A stretch of 64,000 nucleotides of DNA from Thermococcus aggregans (GTDB lineage Archaea; Methanobacteriota_B; Thermococci; Thermococcales; Thermococcaceae). Below the pieces are notes generated by a model. That model had not been told where the DNA came from and made no database searches. It worked only from the letters and a program-made list of their open reading frames with translations. Shown piece after piece: positions 35,111-44,385 of the stretch. Position 1 is the stretch's first letter; each line of letters starts with the position of its first letter. The stretch is taken from positions 124,001 to 188,000 of the forward strand of contig NZ_CP099582.1 in the NCBI RefSeq assembly GCF_024022995.1. The letters run 5' to 3'. Both the position numbers and the translations under genes were made by a program.

Positions 35111-36184
35111 ATGAAAAAGCTTGCGATTATTTTGGGGCTTCTTGTAATAGCAACAACCCTTGGGTGCATTACACAGAACCAAACAACAACAGAAAGCACA
35201 GCGAAAGAAGAGCAAAAGCTTGTTATCTACTCTTACGATAGCTTCGAATATCTCGCAAGCGAAGTAATTCCAAAATTTGAAGAGAAATATGGAGTTAAAG
35301 TTGAGCTACAGCTTATCGGAGATGCAGGAGAAGTTTTAAACAGATTGATTCTGGAAAAGGACAATCCAAGGGCCGATTTGGTTATAGGGATAGATAACAG
35401 CCTTTTAGCAAAGGCAATCGAAGCTGGAGTGCTGGAGCCATACAAGCCAGAGAACATAAACCTCGTTCCAGAAGACCTAATATTCGATCTAACGTTTCAC
35501 TTGACCCCCTATGATTACGGGTATATCGCGATAAATTACAGAGAGGATATGGTGCAAAATCCGCCAAAAAGCCTTGAAGATCTTACAAAACCAGAGTGGA
35601 GAGGAAAGCTAGTCATTGAGGACCCAAGAACTTCATCTCCAGGAGCCGCATTTTTATTGTGGACGATAGCCGTATATGGAGACGACGGATATCTTTACTA
35701 CTGGGAGAAGCTTAAGGAAAATGATGTACACATAGTTAAGGGCTGGACCGAGGCTTGGACAGCTTTTATGAATGGAGAGTTCCCCCTAGTGCTCAGCTAC
35801 GCTACATCTCCCGCTGCAACGGTGTATTATGATAACATAACCTATGTCAAGGCTGTAGCCTTTGAAGAGGGCAACTACATGCAAATAGAAGGGGCAGGAA
35901 TAGTCAAGGGGGCAAAGAGCAAAGAGCTGGCAAAGAAGTTCATAGAATTTATGCTTACCGAGGACTTCCAAAGTGCTATTCCCACGAATCAGTGGATGTA
36001 TCCAGTGAACCCGAACATCAAATTGCCGGAAGTGTTTAAATATGCCCTCCAGCCAAAAGAGATAAAGCCCATAACCCTCGACCCAGAATACGTGAAAGAG
36101 AACTTCGAACGCTGGATTAAGGAATGGACGGCACTTATGGTAGAAGGAAATAGTCCAGAGGAAATAATAGCCTCAAGGGAATGA
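35111..36184 (+). CDS. ABC transporter substrate-binding lipoprotein, thiamine/iron (TbpA/FbpA-like) class
   Basis: A 357-residue exported binding protein. Lipobox TTLGC (Cys19), Thr-rich linker, then LVIYSYDSFEYLASEVIPKFEEKYGVKV, the start of the ThiB/TbpA-type periplasmic fold; later PYDYGYIAINYRED and WRGKLVIEDPRTSSPG match thiamine-binding relatives. The ligand could be thiamine, a thiamine precursor or iron. No ligand test is possible from sequence, and no THI-box was found. ATG 35111 follows GGTGGTGG. The last 12 nt overlap the convergent ATPase gene of the same transporter. Confidence 0.8.
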   Translation: MKKLAIILGLLVIATTLGCITQNQTTTESTAKEEQKLVIYSYDSFEYLASEVIPKFEEKYGVKVELQLIGDAGEVLNRLILEKDNPRADLVIGIDNSLLAKAIEAGVLEPYKPENINLVPEDLIFDLTFHLTPYDYGYIAINYREDMVQNPPKSLEDLTKPEWRGKLVIEDPRTSSPGAAFLLWTIAVYGDDGYLYYWEKLKENDVHIVKGWTEAWTAFMNGEFPLVLSYATSPAATVYYDNITYVKAVAFEEGNYMQIEGAGIVKGAKSKELAKKFIEFMLTEDFQSAIPTNQWMYPVNPNIKLPEVFKYALQPKEIKPITLDPEYVKENFERWIKEWTALMVEGNSPEEIIASRE

Positions 36185-37186
36185 CTCAAGTATTGAAAAG
36201 CTCTTTACTTTTATCCCAACTTTTTTTGGCAATTTTTCAATTAAAAATGGAATCTCATCCAAAAATCGCTCTGCAATTATAAGCCTACCCTCCACGTCAA
36301 TCTTGAGCCGTACTCTACCAGGCAGCAGTTCATAATCCACAACTTCTCCGTCATCGCCCTTTTCAATATAGACACTTTCCGGCCTGAAGAATATTTTGAT
36401 TCTCCCTTCTTTTTTAACTTTAAAGCAAAGGCTTCCAATACATGCTTTGCCATTTTCTGCATTAATCTCTAAAATATTAGAAAGGCCTAAAAACTGAGCC
36501 ACAAACTCATTTTTTGGCTTGTAATAAAGATCCAAAGGACTTCCCACCTGCTCTATCTTCCCAATACTCATAACTGCTATCCTGTCACTTATTGCCATTG
36601 CCTCTTCCTGATCATGAGTGACATAAATTGTGGTTATTCCAAGCTCTCGTTGAATTCTTTTTATTTCCCCTCTGAGCCTCTCTCTTATTTTTGCATCAAG
36701 GTTTGAAAGCGGCTCGTCCAAAAGCAGAAGTTGGGGTTCTATTACCAGAGCCCTTGCCAAAGCTACTCTCTGCTGCTGACCGCCGCTGAGCTGTTCTGGG
36801 TAGCGGTTTTCAAAGCCCTCCAATCCCACTAGTTCCAGTGCCCATGAGACACGTCTTTTGATCTCTTCCTTGGGGAGCTTTCTGAGCCTTAGACCAAAGG
36901 AAATATTGTCATAAACCGTCATATGTGGAAAGAGGGCATAGTCCTGAAAAACAATACCTATGTTTCTTTCATAGGGGGGAACTTCATTCATAACAATATC
37001 GTCGAAGTATATCCTGCCCCTATCTGGTTTTTCAAAACCGGCTACTATTCTAAGGGTTGTTGTTTTTCCACAGCCACTTGGCCCAAGTAGTGTTAAAAAC
37101 TCTCCCGGTCTTGCCTCTAGAAAGGGAATATTGAGCTCAAAACCCTCTTGCTTAAACTCTATGTCCTCAAGTCTCAGCCTCACCAT
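36173..37186 (-). CDS. ABC transporter ATP-binding protein (thiamine/iron class)
   Basis: A 337-residue ATPase. Walker A GPSGCGKTT, signature LSGGQQQRVALARA, Walker B LLLLDEPLSNLD, switch His in YVTHDQEEA; a C-terminal TOBE-like extension (about residues 235-337) is present. Belongs with the fused permease directly upstream, which it overlaps by 7 nt. Its 3' end overlaps the convergent binding-protein gene. Confidence 0.9.
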   Translation of the reverse strand: MVRLRLEDIEFKQEGFELNIPFLEARPGEFLTLLGPSGCGKTTTLRIVAGFEKPDRGRIYFDDIVMNEVPPYERNIGIVFQDYALFPHMTVYDNISFGLRLRKLPKEEIKRRVSWALELVGLEGFENRYPEQLSGGQQQRVALARALVIEPQLLLLDEPLSNLDAKIRERLRGEIKRIQRELGITTIYVTHDQEEAMAISDRIAVMSIGKIEQVGSPLDLYYKPKNEFVAQFLGLSNILEINAENGKACIGSLCFKVKKEGRIKIFFRPESVYIEKGDDGEVVDYELLPGRVRLKIDVEGRLIIAERFLDEIPFLIEKLPKKVGIKVKSFSILESFP

Positions 37187-38811
37187 ATCTCCTCACCCGC
37201 TCTCTCAATCAAAATAAAGGCTATTGTACTAACCATCATTAAAATAACGGACATTGCTGAGGCAGGGCCAAACTGTCGTGACCCCAGAAAGCGATAAATT
37301 GCAATGGTTATTGTTGTGTACTCAGGCTTATATATCATGTAGGTAGCCCCAAGCTCGGCTATGCTCATTGCAAAGGCAAATATCGCTCCCACCACTATTC
37401 CTCCAAAAGCCAGAGGGAGCTCAACTTTCAGGAATGCTTTAAGCTCGTTAGCTCCTAAGCTCATGGCGGCCTCTTTTAAACTGGGTTTTATTTTCTTTAA
37501 CACCGTGGAAATCGCCCTTAGAACAAAGGGATAGGCAATGATTGTGTGCGCGAAGACTATCAGATACCACGTGCCTAAAAGGTTTAAAGGAGGCTTATGG
37601 AAAGCTTTTATATATCCAAGGCCCAAAGTTATTGCGGAAGAGGCTAGGGGTAGCATTACAAGTGCATCAAAGAGAGTTTTGCCCTTAAATTCCCATCTAT
37701 ACATTATGTAAGCTATGCTCAAAGCTAAAAGAGTCGAAATAAGCACCGTAGAAAACCCAAAGAAGAGAGAATTTCTAATTGCCGTTATGCTGTTTGCACC
37801 AAAGATTGGATTGTACTCTGGAGAAAAAACCCTCCTATACCATTCAAGGGTAAATCCGCCTCCATAGGTGAACGAATGGTAAACAACCGCCATCAACGGG
37901 GACAGGATGAAGATAAACACTATGGCGGAATAAGCTGCTATAAAAACTCCATTTACACTCAAAAGTTCCCTTAAGGTCAATGGCACTGGCTCTTTGAATA
38001 TTCTCTGCTCCTCTGCTTTTACATAGAGATCAAGACTTTTTAAGTAGAGGTACATGAAAACAAAACTCAAAGAAATCTGAATTATGGCCAAAGCTGCCCC
38101 TGTCTTGAAATCTAAAAGGGTCATTATTGCGGTGAAAATATCGACTTCTATAGTGGCATACTGATATCCACCGAGAATTAACGGAATTGAAAAACTCAAA
38201 AAGCAGAAAACAAAAGTCAGCATCGAAGAGGCAAATATAGCCGGCATAAGCATGGGCAAGGTCACTTTCCTGAAGAGGGTGAATCCCCTCGCTCCTAAAC
38301 TCAAGGCTGCTTCTTCATAGTGGGGATTTATGCGTTGCCATAGCGAGGACACCATCCTCACAACTACGGGAAAGTTGTAAAACACATGAGCTAATATTAT
38401 TGCCTTCCAAGAGTAAAGAATACCTGGATCTCTTCCAATTAGGTGGGCAAGAATTCCAGATCGCCCAAATAGGATTATAAATCCCAAAGCAACCATGATG
38501 CTGGGCATTACAAAAGGAACTGTTAGGAGAGCCTTTAAAATTCCCTTACCTGGAAAGTCGTATTTTGCAAAAATATATGCTCCGGGCAAGCCCAATAACA
38601 GTGTAAAGAGTGTAGAGGCCAATGCCTGCCAAAAAGTGAAAAATATAACCCTTCTGTGGTAGTTGTTTGAGATAACCCGAAGGATGTATTTTAGCGTAAT
38701 CCCGTTATCCCACAGACCCTCTTTTAATATGCTGATTAGGGGGAAGTAAAAGAACAGGAATAAAAAAATCAAGGGCAATAGGACAATTAAATTCCTTAAC
38801 CTCATCCCCAT
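37180..38811 (-). CDS. ABC transporter permease, two fused permease domains (ThiP/FbpB-like)
   Basis: A 543-residue membrane protein with about 12 hydrophobic segments in two homologous halves. Each half carries an EAA loop: YEEAALSLGARGFTLFRKVTLP (about residues 170) and LKEAAMSLGANELKAFLKVELP (about 450), quoted as EEAALSLGA and KEAAMSLGA. Such fused permeases are typical of thiamine and ferric-iron importers. TTATAAAA at 38834-38841 lies about 25 nt before the ATG, so the transcript is probably leaderless; this TATA box overlaps the end of the GH130 gene. Confidence 0.9.
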   Translation of the reverse strand: MGMRLRNLIVLLPLIFLFLFFYFPLISILKEGLWDNGITLKYILRVISNNYHRRVIFFTFWQALASTLFTLLLGLPGAYIFAKYDFPGKGILKALLTVPFVMPSIMVALGFIILFGRSGILAHLIGRDPGILYSWKAIILAHVFYNFPVVVRMVSSLWQRINPHYEEAALSLGARGFTLFRKVTLPMLMPAIFASSMLTFVFCFLSFSIPLILGGYQYATIEVDIFTAIMTLLDFKTGAALAIIQISLSFVFMYLYLKSLDLYVKAEEQRIFKEPVPLTLRELLSVNGVFIAAYSAIVFIFILSPLMAVVYHSFTYGGGFTLEWYRRVFSPEYNPIFGANSITAIRNSLFFGFSTVLISTLLALSIAYIMYRWEFKGKTLFDALVMLPLASSAITLGLGYIKAFHKPPLNLLGTWYLIVFAHTIIAYPFVLRAISTVLKKIKPSLKEAAMSLGANELKAFLKVELPLAFGGIVVGAIFAFAMSIAELGATYMIYKPEYTTITIAIYRFLGSRQFGPASAMSVILMMVSTIAFILIERAGEEIW

Positions 38812-38833
38812 CGACTTTTAATGGGTTTTATTG

Positions 38834-38841
38834 TTTTATAA
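38834..38841 (-). promoter_or_regulatory. TATA box of the permease-ATPase unit
   Basis: Minus-strand TTATAAAA within the last codons of the GH130 gene, 25 nt or so before the permease ATG. Confidence 0.55.
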
Positions 38842-39795
38842 GTCTGTTGTCCAGTATGCCAGACCGATATATCTGTCTGCCCCACCGTAATACAGGAGGA
38901 GTTTGTTCTCGTGCTCTACCATGCTTTCAACAAAGACGACGTTGTTAACATGTCCATAGAGCTCCCATTCATACTCCGGAACCATTATTGGGTTTTCAGT
39001 TCTTGCAATAAGCCTATTTGGGGAGTTTTTATCGAAAATCGCAACTCCCACTTTGTATTTTAGTCCATCCTTATATCTACCAGCGCTGTTGTAAATTAAA
39101 GTTATTCCACTACTAATCTCGAACAAGGGAGGACCTGGTTCGACTAAAACGTTATCAAAGTACCCTCCTCTCGGAGATAGTACTGGCTCCTTTATATACT
39201 CCCAGTTTATCAAGTCCCTCGAAACTGCTATCCAGATATTTGAGTCGCCGAAATACATTAAGTAATTTCCCTTAAAGTTGCCTTTTTCAAGTTTTTTTGG
39301 TAAAATTGCCCCGCTTTTTGTCCACCCCCTAATATTGTTTTTCTCATATTCAAAATCTTCAAAAATCGGGCCATGCTTTTTCCATGTCAGCATATTTTTT
39401 GAAGTTGCCAAACACAATCTTGCAGTCTTGCCATCATAACCTGTGTACGTCATGTAATATGTTTTACCGACCTTTACTACTCTCGGATCCTCAACGCCAA
39501 CACTTTCCCAGGAGTATTCTGGCTCTATCACCGGTTCTGGATGTCTAAAGAAATTGATGCCATCATAGCTTATTGCAAGTCCAATTCTACCAGTTAGATT
39601 ATCCTTTTTGGATTCTGCCCTGTAAAGCATAACTATTCTGCCCTTCTCTTTAACAACTGCAGGATTGTAAATATTTCTTGAATCAAACCCTTCCCTTGAT
39701 GGGGATAAAATGGGTTGAGGGATCTTTTTTGGAGGCTTTATATTGATTTTACTGCCCTCTATTCTGATAATCTTCTCAAATATTTCGCTCTTCAA
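38836..39795 (-). CDS. GH130-like glycosidase/phosphorylase
   Basis: About 319 residues with the five-bladed beta-propeller pattern of GH130. NIYNPAVVKEKGRIVMLYRAE, GVEDPRVVKVGKTYYMTYTGYDG, RGWTKSGAILPKK and YFGDSNIWIAVSRDLINWEY are the family blocks. GH130 enzymes split beta-mannosides by phosphorolysis or hydrolysis; the catalytic Asp would be in EDPR. Substrate unknown; neighbours act on alpha-glucans. A TTG start at 39795 is favoured by GGGGAGG 9-10 nt upstream; it overlaps the debranching-enzyme gene by 20 nt. Confidence 0.75.
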   Translation of the reverse strand: MKSEIFEKIIRIEGSKINIKPPKKIPQPILSPSREGFDSRNIYNPAVVKEKGRIVMLYRAESKKDNLTGRIGLAISYDGINFFRHPEPVIEPEYSWESVGVEDPRVVKVGKTYYMTYTGYDGKTARLCLATSKNMLTWKKHGPIFEDFEYEKNNIRGWTKSGAILPKKLEKGNFKGNYLMYFGDSNIWIAVSRDLINWEYIKEPVLSPRGGYFDNVLVEPGPPLFEISSGITLIYNSAGRYKDGLKYKVGVAIFDKNSPNRLIARTENPIMVPEYEWELYGHVNNVVFVESMVEHENKLLLYYGGADRYIGLAYWTTDL

Positions 39796-41689
39796 ACCTA
39801 ACAACCTCCCCGTTTTGAGCTTCAATTAAGTATGGCTTCCCCCTAAACCTAATCAACATGGAAACTCCAAGGTTTTCGGACAATAGTGGAGAAAGGGCTA
39901 ATTCTTTTTCAACTTTAGGACCTAGTAGAGCCGTGAGAAATGCAAATACACTTGCGGCACTCCAGGCCTGCGGGGCATTTGCTCTGGGACATAAGAGCGG
40001 GTATTCGCTTTCAAGACCACTGTAGAGTTCAGGAAGCTGAGAGTTTGGAAGGGACTTTGCAGCTTTGAATATTGCCTCTGAAAGTGTTTTTGCCTTTTCT
40101 TTTTCTCCAATTGATGCAAGTCCAAGAGCTATCACTGCATTGTCATGGGGCCATATACTGCCATTGTGATAGCTGAATGGGTTGTAGGCTTTTTCATTTG
40201 AGCTAAGTGTTCTAATCCCCCACCCAGAGAACATATCCTCCTCAAACAATCTCTCTGCTATTTCTTTTTGATGTTCAGCTATCCCTGTAAATAAAAGATG
40301 TCCCATGTTGGAAGAAACTACCTTAGAAGGAACGTTATCCCCATCCAAGGCAAGCGCATAAAAGCCATTACACCAGAAATCCCTATTAAAACGTCTCTTT
40401 AAGGCCTTTGCCTCTTTTTCAAGCATTTTTGGATTCAGTGAAGTTAAGTTAAGTGAAGCGGCATCCACAAGGGCCTTATAAGCATATCCCTGTACTTCCA
40501 CTAGGGCAACGGGAGGCTTTGTGGGAGTGCCCTCTTCGGTTGGAATACCTTCCTTTGAATCCTTCCACCCTTGATTAACCAAGAGACCCCCTTCATACCT
40601 TATGTATCCCCCTCCTTCCCTGAGCCTTCTCAAAATCCATTCTACAGCAGCAGTCAGATTGGGCTTGAGCTCTTCTATTAATCTCCTATCACCCGTCCAC
40701 CGAAGATACTCGGCGGCTAAAATAACGTAAAGGGGAGTTGCATCTACTGTTCCATAATAAGGGGCAAAGGGCATCTTTCTTGAATGAGACAGCTCACCAA
40801 ATCTAAATTCGTGAGGGATCTTGCCAGGCTCTTCTTCGTTTACAGGGTTAAATTTCTTTCCCTGGATTTTAGCAAAGAACCTTAGTGTGCCTTCGGCATA
40901 CTGCGGATAATATGGAAGCAGAAACCAAGAGGTTATAATGCTGTCCCTTCCGAAGGGGCATGCATAATAAGGAATGCCAGCAAACGGAACCATTCCATAG
41001 TTTGTGTATGCTGTTAAAGCGGTTAGATCCTCAATGGCCCTCTCAAAAACCATCTCAAGCCATGTTAAGTTCGTTGAGATAACGTTTGGGAGTACAAGAG
41101 GTTTTTCTGTCAAAAATACCTCAAGCCCCTCTTTCGAAATCTGAGGAATGAATTCAAGATAAAGGATCTCCTTCTCAAGGGGTTCCAAAGTGATCTCAGC
41201 AAATGCCAACCCCTTCTCAATTTTCATGTTTGTTTTGATTCTCAAATTTCTCCTGATCTTATCTTTTCCGGTATAGGAATACTCGCCTTCTTCTCCAAGG
41301 AAGCTTTTGATCCTACGTCTAATCTTCTGTCCTCCAAACTTTCTAACTTCAAAAATATCCTCAATAGGAACTTTAAAGATGTACTCTACTCTAAGGTTTA
41401 TTTTTCTCCGTGAGGTGTTGTAGAATTGAAGCTCTTCCCTGTATGTCCAGTTATCTTTTATTTCCCGCTTTCTCAGCAGAACTACATCATCACCTATGGA
41501 AAAATGAGAATATGCCCTTCTTGGACCATCTTGAGAACTTCCTACGAGAATGCTGTCCTTATCCAACTTAAGCTTCACCCCTTTCAGAAAGCGTGTATCA
41601 AAGATATAAAATCCATCGTAATTATCCTTCATATCTCCATTCTGTCTTGTAACCGCAAAAGCTCCGTTATAAGAGAGGATAACTGACAT
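39776..41689 (-). CDS. Archaeal-type glycogen debranching enzyme (amylo-alpha-1,6-glucosidase)
   Basis: A 637-residue cytosolic protein. The N-terminal domain (about 1-200: NYDGFYIFDTRFLKGVKLKL) matches the 'glycogen debranching N-terminal' beta domain. The C-terminal (alpha/alpha)6 barrel carries YACPFGRDSIITSWFLLP, GELSHSRKMPFAPYYGTVDATPLYV and YHNGSIWPHDNAVIALGL, with acidic catalytic candidates in GRDS and PHDN. It would remove alpha-1,6 branches from glycogen or imported dextrins. It overlaps the GH130 gene downstream, so the two form an operon next to the Mal cluster. Confidence 0.85.
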   Translation of the reverse strand: MSVILSYNGAFAVTRQNGDMKDNYDGFYIFDTRFLKGVKLKLDKDSILVGSSQDGPRRAYSHFSIGDDVVLLRKREIKDNWTYREELQFYNTSRRKINLRVEYIFKVPIEDIFEVRKFGGQKIRRRIKSFLGEEGEYSYTGKDKIRRNLRIKTNMKIEKGLAFAEITLEPLEKEILYLEFIPQISKEGLEVFLTEKPLVLPNVISTNLTWLEMVFERAIEDLTALTAYTNYGMVPFAGIPYYACPFGRDSIITSWFLLPYYPQYAEGTLRFFAKIQGKKFNPVNEEEPGKIPHEFRFGELSHSRKMPFAPYYGTVDATPLYVILAAEYLRWTGDRRLIEELKPNLTAAVEWILRRLREGGGYIRYEGGLLVNQGWKDSKEGIPTEEGTPTKPPVALVEVQGYAYKALVDAASLNLTSLNPKMLEKEAKALKRRFNRDFWCNGFYALALDGDNVPSKVVSSNMGHLLFTGIAEHQKEIAERLFEEDMFSGWGIRTLSSNEKAYNPFSYHNGSIWPHDNAVIALGLASIGEKEKAKTLSEAIFKAAKSLPNSQLPELYSGLESEYPLLCPRANAPQAWSAASVFAFLTALLGPKVEKELALSPLLSENLGVSMLIRFRGKPYLIEAQNGEVVRFEERNI

Positions 41690-41713
41690 CTCCCTACCTC
41701 CAAAGAGTTAAAA

Positions 41714-43198
41714 TTAAAGAGAATCCAGAAATTCATCAACTTCCTCTTTTTTTCTTAGATTTATCGCCTTAACTCCCCACATTCTTGCTACGAACTTAAT
41801 TTCCTCCGTGAAATCGCCAGGAACTGCTGAGAGATGATTTGCTCCCATTACATTAAGGAACCTCTCCTTATCAAGAGGGTTCTTTATTGCTGTGTGAGGC
41901 CATTGTTTGCCCCATTTTAGCTTGAATTCAATATCTTCAGTGATCTCAACTCCCTCTGCAAGGAAATATAGGAGATAGTAGTCTCCTCCTCTTCTTATAA
42001 GCCTTGCAACAGTGAGCTCAGTTTTTGGGGTTCTATATGTTAACGCCCCTCCGCTCTTTCCTTGACATTGCCCCTGGATGGTTGTTTCTTTGAGGTTTTC
42101 CTCCGGATTTTCACTGAGTTTTGCGTAGTAAAGGGAGGAAGCACCGCAGTTTGCTATCAGGATAAGCTCATCGTCAACGTATTTTATGTCACCAAAAAGT
42201 GGGGGTTTTCCGCTTAAATAAAAGAGTAAGGCGGAGCTTATCGTTCCCTTTACGTCTCCTTCACAAGTAGCTGGCACAATGGGCTTTTCTCCTTTTGCAT
42301 CGGCGTTAAATGGAAAGAGAGCCGGAATTAGACATGCTGTTACCCCATAGATTTCACTAAGCTCCGGCTGGCATTTAATTGAAACGGCCGCTGTTTCTTT
42401 TTCATATTTCTTCCAGATATCCTTTGCAGCAAGGTATATTGCAATCTGCCTCCTTAAAACTTCCGGAGTGAGCATGCTATTGTCATAATTAATTTTAGTC
42501 TTCTCATTCAACCACTCAAAGAACTTTTCAACCCGGATACGCTCTTTTTCATCGCTAATCATGAAATCTGCTTTCTTTATTATGATATACTGATCAAGTA
42601 TTAGGAAATCTCCTATAAACCTCTTTAGTCTCGGAAGATCATCCATCAAATGCTCCATTCCAAGCGTATAGGGAGCTCCCCATAGGAGCAGGGATTTTTT
42701 GGAAAGCTTTGATACTGCCTCTGCAGCCCTTGCCCATGCTTTTACTTTCTCAAGGTCTCCCTTAAGCCTCACATGATGCAAGGCATGATAGTTTACAGAG
42801 CTTTCCCAAAGGGAAGCGCCAACAGAAGTTATACATGTACTGCCTGCCCATGCCGGATCATCATCAGCGTAAAGAAGTAGAGGTTTGTTGGTTTCTTTTG
42901 CCAATAGCGTTACTAAGTTGCTCTCCGTCCAGTGCCACAGGCCGAGAATGATCCCACTTACGTCTCTGGATCCAATCAATCTGGATGCTTTGATAACTTC
43001 CTCCTTATCATCCACTCCAAAGTTTCCCCCTTTTTCGAGGGCTTCGTATTTTCCAAGGGCCCCATTGATGTCAAAAACTTTTAGTTTAGATGATTCCAGT
43101 TCCTGTAGAAGTCTTTTATGCTTTTCCAAAAGGGCTTTTTCCCTCTCTATTGAAAGGGCGGTTTTTCTTGGATCTGTGAAAGTTATAAGAGCTAGCAC
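41714..43198 (-). CDS. L-fucose isomerase-like protein (second copy)
   Basis: A 494-residue protein of the fucose/arabinose isomerase fold. Recognisable are ILGLWHWTESNLVTLLAKETNKPLLLYADDDPAW, VTACLIPALFPFNADAKGEKPIVPATCEGDVKGTISSALL and MGANHLSAVPGD near the C-terminus with the conserved HH/NH-type His. An ATCEGD motif parallels ACEGE in the shorter copy at 32077. Reaction unknown. GTG start at 43198 behind GGTGAT; its own TATA (CTTAAATTTTAAAAG, about 43230-43244) separates it from malK. Confidence 0.65.
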   Translation of the reverse strand: MLALITFTDPRKTALSIEREKALLEKHKRLLQELESSKLKVFDINGALGKYEALEKGGNFGVDDKEEVIKASRLIGSRDVSGIILGLWHWTESNLVTLLAKETNKPLLLYADDDPAWAGSTCITSVGASLWESSVNYHALHHVRLKGDLEKVKAWARAAEAVSKLSKKSLLLWGAPYTLGMEHLMDDLPRLKRFIGDFLILDQYIIIKKADFMISDEKERIRVEKFFEWLNEKTKINYDNSMLTPEVLRRQIAIYLAAKDIWKKYEKETAAVSIKCQPELSEIYGVTACLIPALFPFNADAKGEKPIVPATCEGDVKGTISSALLFYLSGKPPLFGDIKYVDDELILIANCGASSLYYAKLSENPEENLKETTIQGQCQGKSGGALTYRTPKTELTVARLIRRGGDYYLLYFLAEGVEITEDIEFKLKWGKQWPHTAIKNPLDKERFLNVMGANHLSAVPGDFTEEIKFVARMWGVKAINLRKKEEVDEFLDSL

Positions 43199-43261
43199 AT
43201 TACATCACCTTAACCTTCGTTATGCATGAATTACTTTTAAAATTTAAGGAAGGGAGGGGGG

Positions 43262-44380
43262 TTAGAATATTGCTTTTCCGGTGTTTTTGTCGAAGATGTG
43301 GATTTTCTTCATATCAAAAACAACCTCAACTTCCTGCCCCTCCCTAACCCTCGACTCAGCCTTAAAAGCCCCAACAAAACCAACACCACCAACCCTCAAA
43401 TACACAATCCTCTCACTCCCCAAATTCTCAACAATATCCACCACAGCCCTAACCACATTCTCCCCAGGAACCCTCACCTGAGCAAACACCGCATCATAAA
43501 CATCCTCCGGCCTAATACCAAACACCACCTCCCCCCCAATCAAGTTCTCCTCCCTAAGAACCTCTACCTGATCCGGCAGGAGCTTAAGCCTGAACTCCCC
43601 AAAATCCACAAAACCATCCTCCCCAACACTCGCATCCAAAAAATTCATCGGCGGCGAACCAATAAAACCAGCAACAAACACATTCGCCGGCCTATCATAA
43701 ACCTCATCCGGCGAACCAACCTGCTGGAGAACACCAGCATTAATCACAGCAACCCTATCACCCATCGTCATAGCCTCAACCTGATCATGCGTCACATAAA
43801 TCGTAGTAACCCCCAACTGCCTCTGCAGTTTCTTAAGCTCAGCACGCATCCTAACCCTAAGTTTAGCATCCAAATTACTCAACGGCTCATCCATCAGAAA
43901 CACTTGAGGCTTCCTAACAATCGCCCTACCCAAAGCAACACGCTGCCTCTGCCCACCAGAAAGCTCTCTGGGTTTCCTCTTGAGCAACTCCGTCAAACCA
44001 AGTAACTCCGCAACCTCCCTGACCCTCTGGTCGATTTCCTGCTTCGGAACTTTCCTCAGCTTCAACGGGAAGGCAATGTTATCATAAACAGTCATGTGAG
44101 GGTACAATGCATAACTCTGAAAAACCATAGCAATATCCCTGTCCTTTGGTGGGGCGAAAACTCCCTTCTCTGGGTCAGCGACGAGTTTGTCACCAATGTA
44201 AATCTGGCCTTTTGTTGGCTCCTCAAGACCAGCAATCATTCTGAGAGTCGTTGTCTTACCACAACCACTAGGCCCAAGCAAAATCATAAACTCCCCATCC
44301 TTAACTTCCAAACTCATATCCCTAACCGCAACAACCCCACCAAACTCCTTCCAAACACCCACAAGCCTAACACCAACCAT
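43262..44380 (-). CDS. malK: Trehalose/maltose ABC transporter ATPase MalK
   Basis: A 372-residue ATPase, the length of T. litoralis MalK. Walker A GPSGCGKTTT (36-45), signature LSGGQRQRVALGRA, Walker B VFLMDEPLSNLD, switch YVTHDQVEA, and a C-terminal regulatory OB/TOBE domain from about 240. It energises MalFG and, in T. litoralis, also interacts with TrmB. Codon use differs sharply from its neighbours: most codons end in T or G (GTT, GGT, TTG, GAT), so the gene is strongly G+T rich on its coding strand. Start MVGVRLV has GGGGTGA upstream. Confidence 0.95.
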   Translation of the reverse strand: MVGVRLVGVWKEFGGVVAVRDMSLEVKDGEFMILLGPSGCGKTTTLRMIAGLEEPTKGQIYIGDKLVADPEKGVFAPPKDRDIAMVFQSYALYPHMTVYDNIAFPLKLRKVPKQEIDQRVREVAELLGLTELLKRKPRELSGGQRQRVALGRAIVRKPQVFLMDEPLSNLDAKLRVRMRAELKKLQRQLGVTTIYVTHDQVEAMTMGDRVAVINAGVLQQVGSPDEVYDRPANVFVAGFIGSPPMNFLDASVGEDGFVDFGEFRLKLLPDQVEVLREENLIGGEVVFGIRPEDVYDAVFAQVRVPGENVVRAVVDIVENLGSERIVYLRVGGVGFVGAFKAESRVREGQEVEVVFDMKKIHIFDKNTGKAIF

Positions 44381-44385
44381 ACAAA

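Noticed and set aside
38836-39825. TTG 39825 as the start of the GH130 gene
   Set aside because: It has no ribosome binding site and lies deeper in the debranching-enzyme gene; TTG 39795 has GGGGAGG at suitable distance.
43298-44005. A 235-codon open frame on the plus strand opposite malK, rich in Pro, Thr and Asn
   Set aside because: It is an artefact of the G+T-rich composition of malK on the other strand, which removes stop codons; malK is clearly the real gene.
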